Assembly: GCA_910579505.1 (NCBI GenBank)
Contig: CAJTTZ010000006.1
Coordinates: forward strand, 1 to 64,000
Direction of reading: 5' to 3'
From: an uncultured Lachnospiraceae bacterium
GTDB taxonomy: Bacteria; Bacillota; Clostridia; Lachnospirales; Lachnospiraceae
Length of the DNA stretch: 64,000 bases
The translations under genes were made by a program, and so were the position numbers. The notes under the pieces were generated by a model that was not told the DNA's origin, did no database searches, and saw only the letters and a program-made list of their open reading frames with translations. Positions 25,676 through 34,141 of the stretch are shown one piece after another. Each line of letters starts with the position of its first letter. Position 1 is the first letter of the stretch.

Positions 25676-26788
25676 ATGGGGTTTTTGACAATCTATCAGG
25701 ACAACTATACAGATTCTACGGTTATTTCAAACCGTTTCATAGACGAGTATATGCAGGACGCAAACGAGGCGCAGCTAAAGATCTACCTTTATCTGCTCCG
25801 CACGGTAAGCGCCAGACTCGACACCAGCATTGGCGACATCGCCGATACATTCAACTACACAGAGCAGGACGTAAAACGTGCCCTGACATATTGGGAAAGA
25901 AAACAGCTTCTCTTTCTCGACTATGACAGCCATAAAAATATCATCGGCATTCACCTGTTGGATTCCAGCGCCCCTGCTCCAATTTCCGCCCGTCCCGCCA
26001 TGACGGCTTACCCTGGCATGACTGCGCCTTTTCCGTCCGCAGCCATATCTGTACGTACGGCCGCTCCAACGGTCTCTTATTCCGCCGTAAATACAGTAGT
26101 TCCCGAGCAGCCGCAGATCCGGCAGTTCGCCGTGGAAAAGCCGAACTACACAGCAGACCAGCTTCGCGACTTCAAGACAGACGAAAATACCGCCAGACTT
26201 CTCTTTGTGGCGGAGCAGTATCTGAAAAAGCCCTTGAGCGCAAACGACATGCGCACCATTCTTTTTATTATGGATAAGCTTGGATTTTCTGAGGACCTGA
26301 CCGATTATCTGATCCAATACTGCGTTGACCGCGGCAAAAGGGATCTGCGCTACATAGAAAAGGTGGCAATCAGCTGGGCTGAGCAGGGAATTACGACCCA
26401 AAAGCAGGCGGCGGCGCTTGCCGGAAAATACGACAAGGCAGTCTACGAAATCATGCGCGCCCTTGGGAAAAACAATCTTCCCACAGACACGGAAGTAGCG
26501 TATATCGACCGCTGGCGTAAGTTCTACGGTTTTGAAAACGACGTGATCCTCACCGCCTGCGAGCGGACCGTCCTCGCTACGGACAGTCACCGCTTTGAGT
26601 ATGCGGACAGTATTCTGACAAGCTGGTACAAAGCCGGGGTACACCACAAAGGCGACATCAAATCCCTCGATGAGAACCATCGCAAAAGCCGTGTGGGCCG
26701 CCCTGCCGCATCCACCAATAAATTTAATCAGTTTGCGCAGAATGAATATGATTTTGAGGCTCTTGAAAAAGAAATATTAAGCAATTAA
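25676..26788 (+). CDS. dnaD: DnaD-domain replication initiation protein
   Basis: 370 residues. The N-terminal winged-helix part (about 20-85) is followed by a Pro/Ala-rich linker (about 100-145). Two DnaD/DnaB_2 domains come next (about 160-240, LSANDMRTILFIMDKLGF, and about 255-335). DnaD proteins remodel DNA and help load the helicase at oriC and stalled forks. ATG 25676 sits behind GGGGTG. It is 12 bp upstream of the helicase loader. Confidence 0.88.
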   Translation: MGFLTIYQDNYTDSTVISNRFIDEYMQDANEAQLKIYLYLLRTVSARLDTSIGDIADTFNYTEQDVKRALTYWERKQLLFLDYDSHKNIIGIHLLDSSAPAPISARPAMTAYPGMTAPFPSAAISVRTAAPTVSYSAVNTVVPEQPQIRQFAVEKPNYTADQLRDFKTDENTARLLFVAEQYLKKPLSANDMRTILFIMDKLGFSEDLTDYLIQYCVDRGKRDLRYIEKVAISWAEQGITTQKQAAALAGKYDKAVYEIMRALGKNNLPTDTEVAYIDRWRKFYGFENDVILTACERTVLATDSHRFEYADSILTSWYKAGVHHKGDIKSLDENHRKSRVGRPAASTNKFNQFAQNEYDFEALEKEILSN

Positions 26789-26800
26789 GAGGAGGCGCCC

Positions 26801-27772
26801 GTGCCATTAACGAATACGCAGTACGACCGAATTTTCCGGCAATACGAAGAAAGGCAGAGACTAAACCGTCTGGAAACAGAGCGCAGGCGGGACTATGTGT
26901 ATGGGCATTTTCCCAAATACCGGGAGCTTGAGGACGAGACCGCCTCTCTCTCAGTCGCACAGGGGAAAAAGCTTCTTTTAGGAGATGAGACAGCCCTCAA
27001 TAAACTGCGAAAAAGTCTCGCCGATTTAAAGAGACAGAAAGAACAGCTTCTGTCGGACGCGGGTCTTCCTGTTGATTATCTGGAACCGGTCTTTATCTGC
27101 CCCGACTGCAGGGACACTGGCTATATCGACCGTCAAAAATGCCACTGCCTCAGGCAGGCCGAAATCTCTCTTCTCTACGAGCAGTCAGGTCTTCAGGAAA
27201 TGCTTGCAAACAACAACTTTTCTCTTTTGTCATACGAATATCACAGTGGGGAAGATCTCTCACATTTTGAAAAAGCTGTAGAAAACTGTAAGAATTTTAT
27301 CAAAAATTTTGATTCCGACTACCGCAATCTCTTTTTTTATGGTACAGTGGGTACGGGAAAATCATTTCTTTCCGGCTGTGTGGCAAAGGAATTAATGGAT
27401 CAGGGGCACTCTGTGATCTATTTTGGGGCAACAGGCCTCTTTGATCTGTTGTCAAGCACCTCCTTTGACACCAGAAACAGGGAAGAGCGGCAAAGTACTT
27501 ATGCCGATCTCTATCAGTGTGATCTGCTTATTATTGACGATCTGGGAACGGAACTGACAAACCAATTCACCGCATCCCAGCTCTTTTCGCTCCTCAACGA
27601 GAGAAATATAGGGAGAAAAGCCACTGTCATTTCCACAAATCTTTCTCTCAGGGAGTTGCAGGACAGATACTCTGACCGCATTTTTTCCCGTATTACGAGT
27701 AATTTTGATGTCTGCAAACTCACAGGTCCTGACATTCGCATGTACCAGAAGAGGCAGCTAAACAGAAAGTGA
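26801..27772 (+). CDS. DnaC/DnaI-like helicase loader ATPase
   Basis: 323 residues from a GTG start with a GGAGG site. It has an N-terminal coiled-coil region and a zinc-binding cluster (CPDCRDTGY...CHCL, about residues 102-118) as in DnaI. The AAA+ ATPase has Walker A YGTVGTGKS and Walker B LLIIDDLGTE. It probably loads the replicative helicase (dnaB is at 60111-61451) together with the upstream DnaD protein. IstB-type transposition helpers look similar, but the DnaD neighbour and zinc cluster favour a loader. Confidence 0.88.
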   Translation: MPLTNTQYDRIFRQYEERQRLNRLETERRRDYVYGHFPKYRELEDETASLSVAQGKKLLLGDETALNKLRKSLADLKRQKEQLLSDAGLPVDYLEPVFICPDCRDTGYIDRQKCHCLRQAEISLLYEQSGLQEMLANNNFSLLSYEYHSGEDLSHFEKAVENCKNFIKNFDSDYRNLFFYGTVGTGKSFLSGCVAKELMDQGHSVIYFGATGLFDLLSSTSFDTRNREERQSTYADLYQCDLLIIDDLGTELTNQFTASQLFSLLNERNIGRKATVISTNLSLRELQDRYSDRIFSRITSNFDVCKLTGPDIRMYQKRQLNRK

Positions 27773-27783
27773 GGGTTCTTTCT

Positions 27784-28971
27784 ATGAACAGACGTGAAGA
27801 AAAAAGGAATCTTGAAACCATACCTGTTGGCTCTCTTGGGATGATTCCTCTGAAAGGGTGCCGCAAACTTGGCGAGAAGGTTGACTATTATCTGGTGAAA
27901 TGGCGCACGGAGCGTGAAAGTGAGCACAAGGACTCTCTTGCATTCTCCGGCTATCAGCGCAATACCTATATTCTGAGCGCCGACGTTCCAAGATTCGGTT
28001 CCGGCGAAGGAAAGGGCGTTATCAAGGAATCTGTGCGCGGCACGGATCTCTATATTCTGGTGGATGTGGCAAACTACAGCCTCACCTACTCTCTCTGCGG
28101 GCACGAAAACCACATGTCTCCCGACGACCATTATCAGGACCTGAAGCGCATTATCGCGGCGGTAGGCGGCAAGGCAAGGCGCATCACCGTAATTATGCCT
28201 TTCCTCTATGAAAGCAGGCAGCATAAACGTTCTGCGAGGGAATCCCTGGACTGTGCCCTCGCACTTCAGGAAATGGTCAACATGGGCGTAGACAACATCA
28301 TCACCTTTGACGCCCACGACCCCCGCGTACAAAACGCCATACCGTTACACGGCTTCGAAACGGTACAGCCCGCATACCAGTTTATCAAAGGGCTTCTGAC
28401 ACATATAAAGGATCTGCAGATTGACAGCGATCATATGATGGTAATCAGCCCGGACGAGGGCGGCATGGGCAGGGCGATCTATATTGCCAACGTGCTCGGT
28501 CTGGATATGGGTATGTTCTATAAGAGACGGGACTACACCCAGGTCGTAAACGGCCGAAACCCGATTATCGCCCATGAATTTCTAGGCAGCAACATAGAGG
28601 GCAAAGATATGATTATCATCGACGACATGATTTCCTCCGGCGAAAGCGTGTTGGAGGTGGCCGCCGCGTTAAAAGAACGCAAGGCGGGAAAGATTTTCGT
28701 CTTCTCCACTTTCGGGCTTTTTACCGCCGGGCTGGATCGGTTCGATAAAGCTTACGAGGAGGGCACCATCTGCCGCGTCCTGACCACGAACCTGATCTAC
28801 CAGACGCCGGAGCTGCTCAGCCGCGAGTGGTACATTGACTGTGATATGAGTAAGTATATCGCCTATATAATTGATACGCTGAACCACGACGCTTCTATCA
28901 GCGATCTGCTCAATCCCGTTGAGCGTATTCAGTCGATAGTGACAAGGTACCATGCCGGGGAGTTAGTGTAA
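27784..28971 (+). CDS. prs: Ribose-phosphate pyrophosphokinase, divergent long form
   Basis: 395 residues, against about 315 for the classical enzyme; the extra length is an N-terminal extension and inserts. It makes PRPP from ribose-5-phosphate and ATP for nucleotide synthesis. Recognisable are the flexible loop region YESRQHKRS, TFDAHDPRVQNAIP in place of the usual DLHxxQIQGFF, VISPDEGGMGRA, and the PRPP loop IIIDDMISSGES. A GTG at 27769 overlapping the loader stop is an alternative start; ATG 27784 has GAGGG at 8 nt. Confidence 0.85.
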   Translation: MNRREEKRNLETIPVGSLGMIPLKGCRKLGEKVDYYLVKWRTERESEHKDSLAFSGYQRNTYILSADVPRFGSGEGKGVIKESVRGTDLYILVDVANYSLTYSLCGHENHMSPDDHYQDLKRIIAAVGGKARRITVIMPFLYESRQHKRSARESLDCALALQEMVNMGVDNIITFDAHDPRVQNAIPLHGFETVQPAYQFIKGLLTHIKDLQIDSDHMMVISPDEGGMGRAIYIANVLGLDMGMFYKRRDYTQVVNGRNPIIAHEFLGSNIEGKDMIIIDDMISSGESVLEVAAALKERKAGKIFVFSTFGLFTAGLDRFDKAYEEGTICRVLTTNLIYQTPELLSREWYIDCDMSKYIAYIIDTLNHDASISDLLNPVERIQSIVTRYHAGELV

Positions 28972-29020
28972 ACACGCCCTGACTCAAATGTCGAGGTCAA
29001 AAACAGCATAAACATACCAA

Positions 29021-29052
29021 AAGAGCTGCCGATGTCAAAACCGGCAGCTTTT
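29021..29052 (+). terminator. prs terminator
   Basis: AGCTGCCG pairs with CGGCAGCT around a 10-nt loop, followed by TTTT. Confidence 0.75.
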
Positions 29053-29193
29053 CACATCCGATCCAGTACATCCGCAATTCCCCCAAAAAGCAGGAGGCCT
29101 GCCATCATGCCTGCCATAGTTCGAATAAACGTGTTCTTTTTTCGTATTTTATTAATTATACCTAGTAATATTCTTTTTCTCGTTTTCATATTA

Positions 29194-29258
29194 ATAGTAT
29201 ATATTTTTGCATTTTTAGTGTCAATAGTCTATTGAACATAACATTTAATATCTATAGT
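29194..29258 (+). promoter_or_regulatory. Three 30-bp-phased operator-like repeats before the HTH gene
   Basis: ATAGT occurs at 29194, 29224 and 29254, exactly 30 bp apart. The middle copy is a perfect palindrome (TCAATAG-T-CTATTGA, 29221-29235). The region 28972-29300 otherwise holds only the prs terminator and AT-rich sequence. Confidence 0.5.
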
Positions 29259-29300
29259 CTGTTTTGTAACGTGAATTTCTCTGGAAGGATCTTAATTGGT

Positions 29301-29651
29301 ATGGACATTTCGAAAGAATTGGGAATGAAAATTCGTTATTACAGAAAAGAAAAAGAGATAACTCAGGAAAAGCTGGCTGAACTGTGTGGATTTCATCCGA
29401 CATATATCGGACAGCTGGAACGCGGTGAAAAAAACGCAAGCATAGAAACTCTCTACCGCGTTTCCCGCGGCCTTAATATTTCCATGTGCAGCCTGTTAGA
29501 TGAGATTGAATGTTCGTTTGACAGGCAGGATGAGCTCAATGTCCCACTGAGCATCTATCATCAGCTGCTGTCCATTCCGCCCCGCAATCAGGAACGGGTA
29601 TATAAGATTATACAGGAAATTCTGGAACTCTCAATGAACTGCAGGACATGA
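29301..29651 (+). CDS. XRE/SinR-like HTH regulator
   Basis: 116 residues. An N-terminal five-helix XRE DNA-binding domain (about 5-65, ITQEKLAELCGFHPTYIGQLERGE) is followed by a short helical tail (YHQLLSIPPRNQERVYKIIQEIL) likely used for dimerisation. The ATG at 29301 follows GGAAGGA; the frame upstream to 29232 overlaps the operator repeats and is rejected. It may bind those repeats and regulate itself. Confidence 0.85.
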   Translation: MDISKELGMKIRYYRKEKEITQEKLAELCGFHPTYIGQLERGEKNASIETLYRVSRGLNISMCSLLDEIECSFDRQDELNVPLSIYHQLLSIPPRNQERVYKIIQEILELSMNCRT

Positions 29652-29688
29652 ATCGAAATTTATGCACACGAGCCAGATAAATTGCCGC

Positions 29689-29717
29689 TTGTATTCCATC
29701 AAATACCATGCTATACT
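29689..29717 (+). promoter_or_regulatory. Sigma-A promoter of queT
   Basis: TTGTAT, 17 nt, TATACT. The predicted start falls at the base of the leader hairpin described next. Confidence 0.65.
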
Positions 29718-29724
29718 GTGAAGC

Positions 29725-29808
29725 GTTGGCACCTCGATAAATACAGGAACGCCAACAAATATATACGTCAGTTCGAGACCTTCCTGACGTTAAACAAAAC
29801 TAGAGGAG
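29725..29808 (+). ncRNA. Riboswitch-like leader of queT, probably preQ1-sensing
   Basis: Hairpin 1 is GTTGGC (29725-29730) with GCCAAC (29751-29756). Hairpin 2 is ACGTCAG (29765-29771) with CTGACGT (29784-29790). Loop bases CTCGA (29733-29737) of hairpin 1 complement TCGAG (29773-29777) in the loop of hairpin 2, so a pseudoknot is possible. CCTC of loop 1 could also pair with the Shine-Dalgarno GAGG at 29803. QueT genes are known to follow preQ1 riboswitches; which class this is I cannot say from the sequence. Confidence 0.5.
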
Positions 29809-29818
29809 AAAACTGCAT

Positions 29819-30370
29819 ATGAAAACACTAAACACACAGGCGGTTTCCACGAAAACCGCACACACTCATGCGCTCTTCATGGCGCAGGCGAGTATGACCG
29901 CCGCGCTCTACATCGTATTGACCTTTATCGCAAATGCCTTCGGGCTGGCCAATTACGCTGTCCAGATACGCTTTTCGGAAGCGCTTACCGTATTGCCTTA
30001 TTTTACCCCTGCTGCCATCCCGGGACTGTTTGTCGGCTGCCTTTTAAGCAATATCCTGACAGGCTGCGCGCTTCCCGACATTATTTTCGGCAGCCTTGCC
30101 ACGCTTCTTGGCGCCCTTGGCACCTATGCCCTGCGAAAATGGAAATGGTGCGCGCCGGTCTGCCCTGTTCTGGCAAATACAGTTATCGTGCCTTTAATTC
30201 TGGTTTATGGCTATGGTCTGCTGATTGAGGGCATGTCCCTGATCCAGTGCCTTGGCTTCTACTGTCTGACCGTTGGCGCGGGAGAGGTGATTTCCTGTGG
30301 AATCCTGGGGATGATACTGCTGACGGCTGTAGAGAAATACGCCGGCCGCATCTTTGTAAAAACCATCTGA
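29819..30370 (+). CDS. queT: Queuosine precursor transporter QueT
   Basis: 183 residues with about five to six membrane segments. It is a COG4708-type energy-coupling-factor S component: MAQASMTAALYIVLTF and the Arg-containing IRFSEALTVLPYFTPAAIPGLFVGC are the family signature. It would import preQ0/preQ1 or queuine using shared ECF ATPases encoded elsewhere. GAGGAG precedes the ATG. Confidence 0.9.
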   Translation: MKTLNTQAVSTKTAHTHALFMAQASMTAALYIVLTFIANAFGLANYAVQIRFSEALTVLPYFTPAAIPGLFVGCLLSNILTGCALPDIIFGSLATLLGALGTYALRKWKWCAPVCPVLANTVIVPLILVYGYGLLIEGMSLIQCLGFYCLTVGAGEVISCGILGMILLTAVEKYAGRIFVKTI

Positions 30371-30382
30371 AGAAATAATATG

Positions 30383-30416
30383 CCCCCTGCAAACCATGAT
30401 TGCAGGGGGATCTTTT
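30383..30416. terminator. Bidirectional terminator between queT and the HAD gene
   Basis: CCCCCTGCAA (30383-30392) pairs with TTGCAGGGGG (30400-30409), followed by ATCTTTTATT on the + strand. Confidence 0.85.
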
Positions 30417-31086
30417 ATTCTCCTCCAAGTACAGTCCCAAAGTACTCCCTCACCTCAAACAAATCCGTAAACACCGCCTCGCTTAAGCTCTGCATCTCCT
30501 CCGTCGCCGGCGTCAGGTCAGGTACCATGATCGGATGCAGGCCCGCGCTGTGCGCCGAACGGATGCCGTTATAAGAATCCTCGACCGCATATGTCTTTTC
30601 GGGCAAAACGCCCATGCGCTCACAGGTCATCAGATAAATATCCGGCGCGGGTTTGCTGTTCTTTAACAGATCACCGCCCACCACCACCTGAAAATATCCA
30701 TAGAGCCCTGCCGCCTGCAGCTCCTGCGTGACCACGGCAAGTCTCGTGGAGGAGGCAAGCCCCAGGGGAATCTTGTGCTCCGACAGATATTTTAAAAGTT
30801 CCGCCGCTCCCGGTTTCACAGGAATCCCCTCCTTATCCGCAATTTCATGAAACAGCACGGAGCTTTCGCCGCTAAATTTTTCATAGGGAAACTCTTTCCC
30901 GTAATGCCCAAAAACAATTTCCTGCGTACGCGCATGATTCGTGCCGATACACCGCATGAACACTTCTCTTATACCGGGGATTCCGTGTCTTTCACCGACA
31001 CGCTCCCAGCAGTCCAGCACAAGCCTTTCTGTATCAAAAATAGTGCCGTCCATGTCAAAAATCACGGAAATATCCGATTGCCGCAT
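30415..31086 (-). CDS. HAD-superfamily phosphatase/phosphomutase
   Basis: 223 residues of the beta-phosphoglucomutase/PGMB subgroup. It has the nucleophile motif FDMDGTIFDTE, LGLASSTR (motif II), the Lys in KNSKPAPD and VEDSYNGI (motif IV). The cap domain lies at about 15-85. The substrate is a sugar phosphate or related compound, not predictable here. ATG 31086 follows AAGGAGG. Confidence 0.86.
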   Translation of the reverse strand: MRQSDISVIFDMDGTIFDTERLVLDCWERVGERHGIPGIREVFMRCIGTNHARTQEIVFGHYGKEFPYEKFSGESSVLFHEIADKEGIPVKPGAAELLKYLSEHKIPLGLASSTRLAVVTQELQAAGLYGYFQVVVGGDLLKNSKPAPDIYLMTCERMGVLPEKTYAVEDSYNGIRSAHSAGLHPIMVPDLTPATEEMQSLSEAVFTDLFEVREYFGTVLGGE

Positions 31087-31103
31087 AAGTCCCTCCTTCG
31101 CCG

Positions 31104-33644
31104 CTACTCTTTTCTGATATAGGAGATGAACTGGTTGCCATTTGCCTCCAACCACTCCTTGGAATCGTTCATGCCCCTCTTTTCCAGCGTTCCCGCTGCA
31201 GGGTCCATAACCACAATATTCAACTCGTTAAAGCCGGTAATTAACACCGCATTGCCATCCTCCAATGTGGCAAGCACCGGGATATCTTTATTCACATAGT
31301 ACAGCACCGCGTCCAGACTGCATCCTGACAAATCCAGTATCGTATAATCCTGCAGATCGCCGGCCAGAATATCTATCACGGTGTCTCCCTGATTCAGTCG
31401 CGTCTGTGTGTTCCTGGAAATTCCCTCATATCTTAAAATTGTGTCGAGGCAGACTGCAAGCGAACCTTCCGACTCCGTCACCTCGTCCTCGGTAATCGCC
31501 ATAATTTGGTTGCGCGTGCTTCTCGTTTCCCTGCGCCATACATAATCTCCGTCGTCATCCACCACCACACCCGCTACACGGTACGCCAGTTCTACTGCCC
31601 TGCCGGGATTGACATAGAGATTTTCGATTCCATTCTTCCCATACACATAGAAGAAGTCTTCCGAAGGTCCGTCCCCCAGCTCGCCCACCGAACGGCTTCC
31701 CTCAAACAGAATCTCCTTCGGCGTCAGGTGTTTCAGCCCTTTGGCATCTATTTCGTCCTTCACCGTTATCTGGCAGATCGTTTCATAGGTTTCGGTAACT
31801 ACAAAACTCAACACATTATTGCCGTTTTTGACTTCCTCCGTATTCATAATCTGATCGTCGAGGGTGGGCACATAGCTTTCACTCTCTTCATCGTACACAA
31901 CTCTGGAAAGCGTAAGCTGGTTCTCTGTTATCTCACTATCGACAACGTACACGCCGTCCTTCTGGTAAGTCTTTAAAACGCTGCCGTCGTCACTCTGGAT
32001 TTTCAGGCAGTACATGGGGAACGTCGTAATGCCTGTCCTGTTTTCCCTGACGTCCCGCTTTCTGGCAAGCCCATAGATCAGGTCTTCATCCATAAATCCC
32101 ACAACCGAAATATACTCGCCTGCACCCGCCTTGATGTTCGTCTGCTTCTGCGTATTTAAGTTCATCAGAATCAGGTCGCTCGCCGCATACAGGTCGCTGC
32201 CCACCTGCCACACTAACATTTTATTGGACTCTGACACATGGTAGCCGCCCTCTTTCAGTCCCGTAACCACCGTCTGAATCGAAAGGCTGCGGACGTCTAC
32301 CGCATACACGCTGCCATCCAGCATAAAATAGTAAATGCCTGTCCTGCTCAAATAGGAGAGCTTTTCAATATCCGTCCTCAAAAGTTCATAAGACTTGTCA
32401 TAAGGAATATACGCCATCTCCTCCACAGTATTCGTCATACTGTTATAGGCATAGAGCGCCACGCCCACGCATCCCTCGTGCCGTCCCCTGTTCATATAAC
32501 CGTAAACCAGAAACAGGATATTCCCCGTCTCATCCACCGTCAGCACCCGGATATCGTGCCTGTCATAGGCGCTTCTTAAGTCCAGCAGTTCCTCCGTATT
32601 GCCGTAAAAGCTAAACAGTCTGGCGAGCTTATTGTCTGTCACGTTGTAGCTGTAAAGTTTATCCGCCACCGTAAAGGCAAATACGTTTCCGCCGTCGCTC
32701 TCTTTAAGTTCCACTTCTTCCCCGGTAATCCCCAGCACAATTTTATCGTTGACATAGACGTCGGATTCCTCGTCAAAAACCTGTTCCATTGTCCTCTCAA
32801 AATCAAGCAGATACATGCGGTCCGGCGTGTAACGGATTCTGTAAAATTCGTTTACCCGGTAATAATCTGTCTTCCTGCCACTTTTGATATTCACCAGATA
32901 TTCAAGATTAAAAGAACCTGTATGCTCCGTAAGTTCCTTGATGATAATGCGCGGGTTATCCACCCTCTTTACCGGCAGGTCCCCCCACGTCACCTGATTA
33001 AAACTGGAATGAATCGTCACCTTGTGGAAAGTGGTATTGTCTCCCTCCGAATTGGATTCCAGGTACTTGGTCAGTTCCGCCGCCGCTTCCCTGTCAAAAG
33101 TCCGCTCATGGAAATCCATGATATAATCCAATTTTTCACGGACATGAAGCGACTCGCTCAAAATAATTCTGGAATAGTATCTGACCGGCGTACTGTTTGC
33201 AGGCGTAATGAGAAAAACGAGCATATACTCGGTATCGCTCTCAATCAGGTCTTTCAGTGTAATCGAAAAGGAAATCTCGTCCTCTTCCGTTTCGTAATCC
33301 TCAACCAAGGTGCTTTCCACCAGCCGCTCCCCGTCAAGGCTCCTCACCTCGAAAGCGATGGCGTCGATTCCCCGTCCGTAAGTATCCATCTTTACATCTA
33401 TTTTTCTGTCTTCGCCGATAGGCTGAAGGTTGTCCCGCAGATAAGCACACTCCATATTCTGGGCATAGCCATGCAGACTCCCTACCCTGTACGCGCCCAC
33501 ATACATGGACAGCACAGGGTAAGTCGCCTCACCCATTTCAGTCGTCATATCTGTATTTCCCTGATTCATCACCCTGCTTAAGACCATCAGCGCAAGCGCA
33601 AATATACATCCAAGCAGAACGCCTTTTATTATCGCTCTCTTCAT
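31104..33644 (-). CDS. Large secreted/anchored protein with degenerate C39-like domain
   Basis: 846 residues. An N-terminal membrane anchor (about 5-25) is followed by a long extracytoplasmic region predicted as beta-rich, with repeated short beta units at about 300-560 that look propeller-like. The last about 110 residues resemble the C39-like peptidase fold: AVCLDTILRYEG aligns with the usual Cys motif, and VLITGFN...VVMDPAAG with the His/Asp part. The position normally held by His reads Asn (EDGNAVLITG), so catalysis is doubtful. It is followed by the HAD gene and preceded closely by a small unknown gene. Confidence 0.6.
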   Translation of the reverse strand: MKRAIIKGVLLGCIFALALMVLSRVMNQGNTDMTTEMGEATYPVLSMYVGAYRVGSLHGYAQNMECAYLRDNLQPIGEDRKIDVKMDTYGRGIDAIAFEVRSLDGERLVESTLVEDYETEEDEISFSITLKDLIESDTEYMLVFLITPANSTPVRYYSRIILSESLHVREKLDYIMDFHERTFDREAAAELTKYLESNSEGDNTTFHKVTIHSSFNQVTWGDLPVKRVDNPRIIIKELTEHTGSFNLEYLVNIKSGRKTDYYRVNEFYRIRYTPDRMYLLDFERTMEQVFDEESDVYVNDKIVLGITGEEVELKESDGGNVFAFTVADKLYSYNVTDNKLARLFSFYGNTEELLDLRSAYDRHDIRVLTVDETGNILFLVYGYMNRGRHEGCVGVALYAYNSMTNTVEEMAYIPYDKSYELLRTDIEKLSYLSRTGIYYFMLDGSVYAVDVRSLSIQTVVTGLKEGGYHVSESNKMLVWQVGSDLYAASDLILMNLNTQKQTNIKAGAGEYISVVGFMDEDLIYGLARKRDVRENRTGITTFPMYCLKIQSDDGSVLKTYQKDGVYVVDSEITENQLTLSRVVYDEESESYVPTLDDQIMNTEEVKNGNNVLSFVVTETYETICQITVKDEIDAKGLKHLTPKEILFEGSRSVGELGDGPSEDFFYVYGKNGIENLYVNPGRAVELAYRVAGVVVDDDGDYVWRRETRSTRNQIMAITEDEVTESEGSLAVCLDTILRYEGISRNTQTRLNQGDTVIDILAGDLQDYTILDLSGCSLDAVLYYVNKDIPVLATLEDGNAVLITGFNELNIVVMDPAAGTLEKRGMNDSKEWLEANGNQFISYIRKE

Positions 33645-33662
33645 GTAATTTCAATTCCCCGG

Positions 33663-34043
33663 TCAAAACTTTAAAATCCCGTTTTGATTCATATGACGCT
33701 TCTTATAAATCTCACCGCACAAAAGCACCTGGACGAGCTCTGTGATTCGGTCCCAGTCGTGATCTGTCTGCGGCGTCTCCGCTTTCTCAGCCTGCCTTAA
33801 TTTATCCAAAACAACTTGTGTCAGCCGGTAAATCTGCCACTTGTCGGGATATTCATCATAAATCATACTGCCTTCATAGTCTAACCGATCCAGAATCTCT
33901 GCAATCACTCTCTGGTATTTCTTCGCCTCCGCCGGATACATCTCCTGCAGATATTCCAAATCCCTTGTCACCGTATCCTGCTCCTGATAGAAAAGCGGCA
34001 TGGGATAAGCCATGTAAAACGGTAAAATTTTCGATTGTCTCAT
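33663..34043 (-). CDS. Conserved-looking small protein, function unknown
   Basis: 126 residues, MRQSKILPFYMAYPMPLFY..., mostly helical and polar, Tyr-rich, with no signal peptide and one cysteine. The ATG at 34043 has GGTGAG close upstream; a GTG start at 34067 is possible. It lies 18 bp before the 846-residue protein and is probably co-transcribed with it. Confidence 0.6.
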   Translation of the reverse strand: MRQSKILPFYMAYPMPLFYQEQDTVTRDLEYLQEMYPAEAKKYQRVIAEILDRLDYEGSMIYDEYPDKWQIYRLTQVVLDKLRQAEKAETPQTDHDWDRITELVQVLLCGEIYKKRHMNQNGILKF

Positions 34044-34141
34044 ATACTCACCATGATAATCTGTCACTTTATTTTATCATATGGCAAGGTTACCGGAACG
34101 TGAAACTTTTATAACTGCCGCCGCTCTCCGATACAAAGTCC

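Noticed and set aside
29194..29258. Direct repeats as a CRISPR-like array
   Set aside because: The repeat unit is only about 7 bp with A/T-rich spacers of equal sequence type; there are no cas genes.
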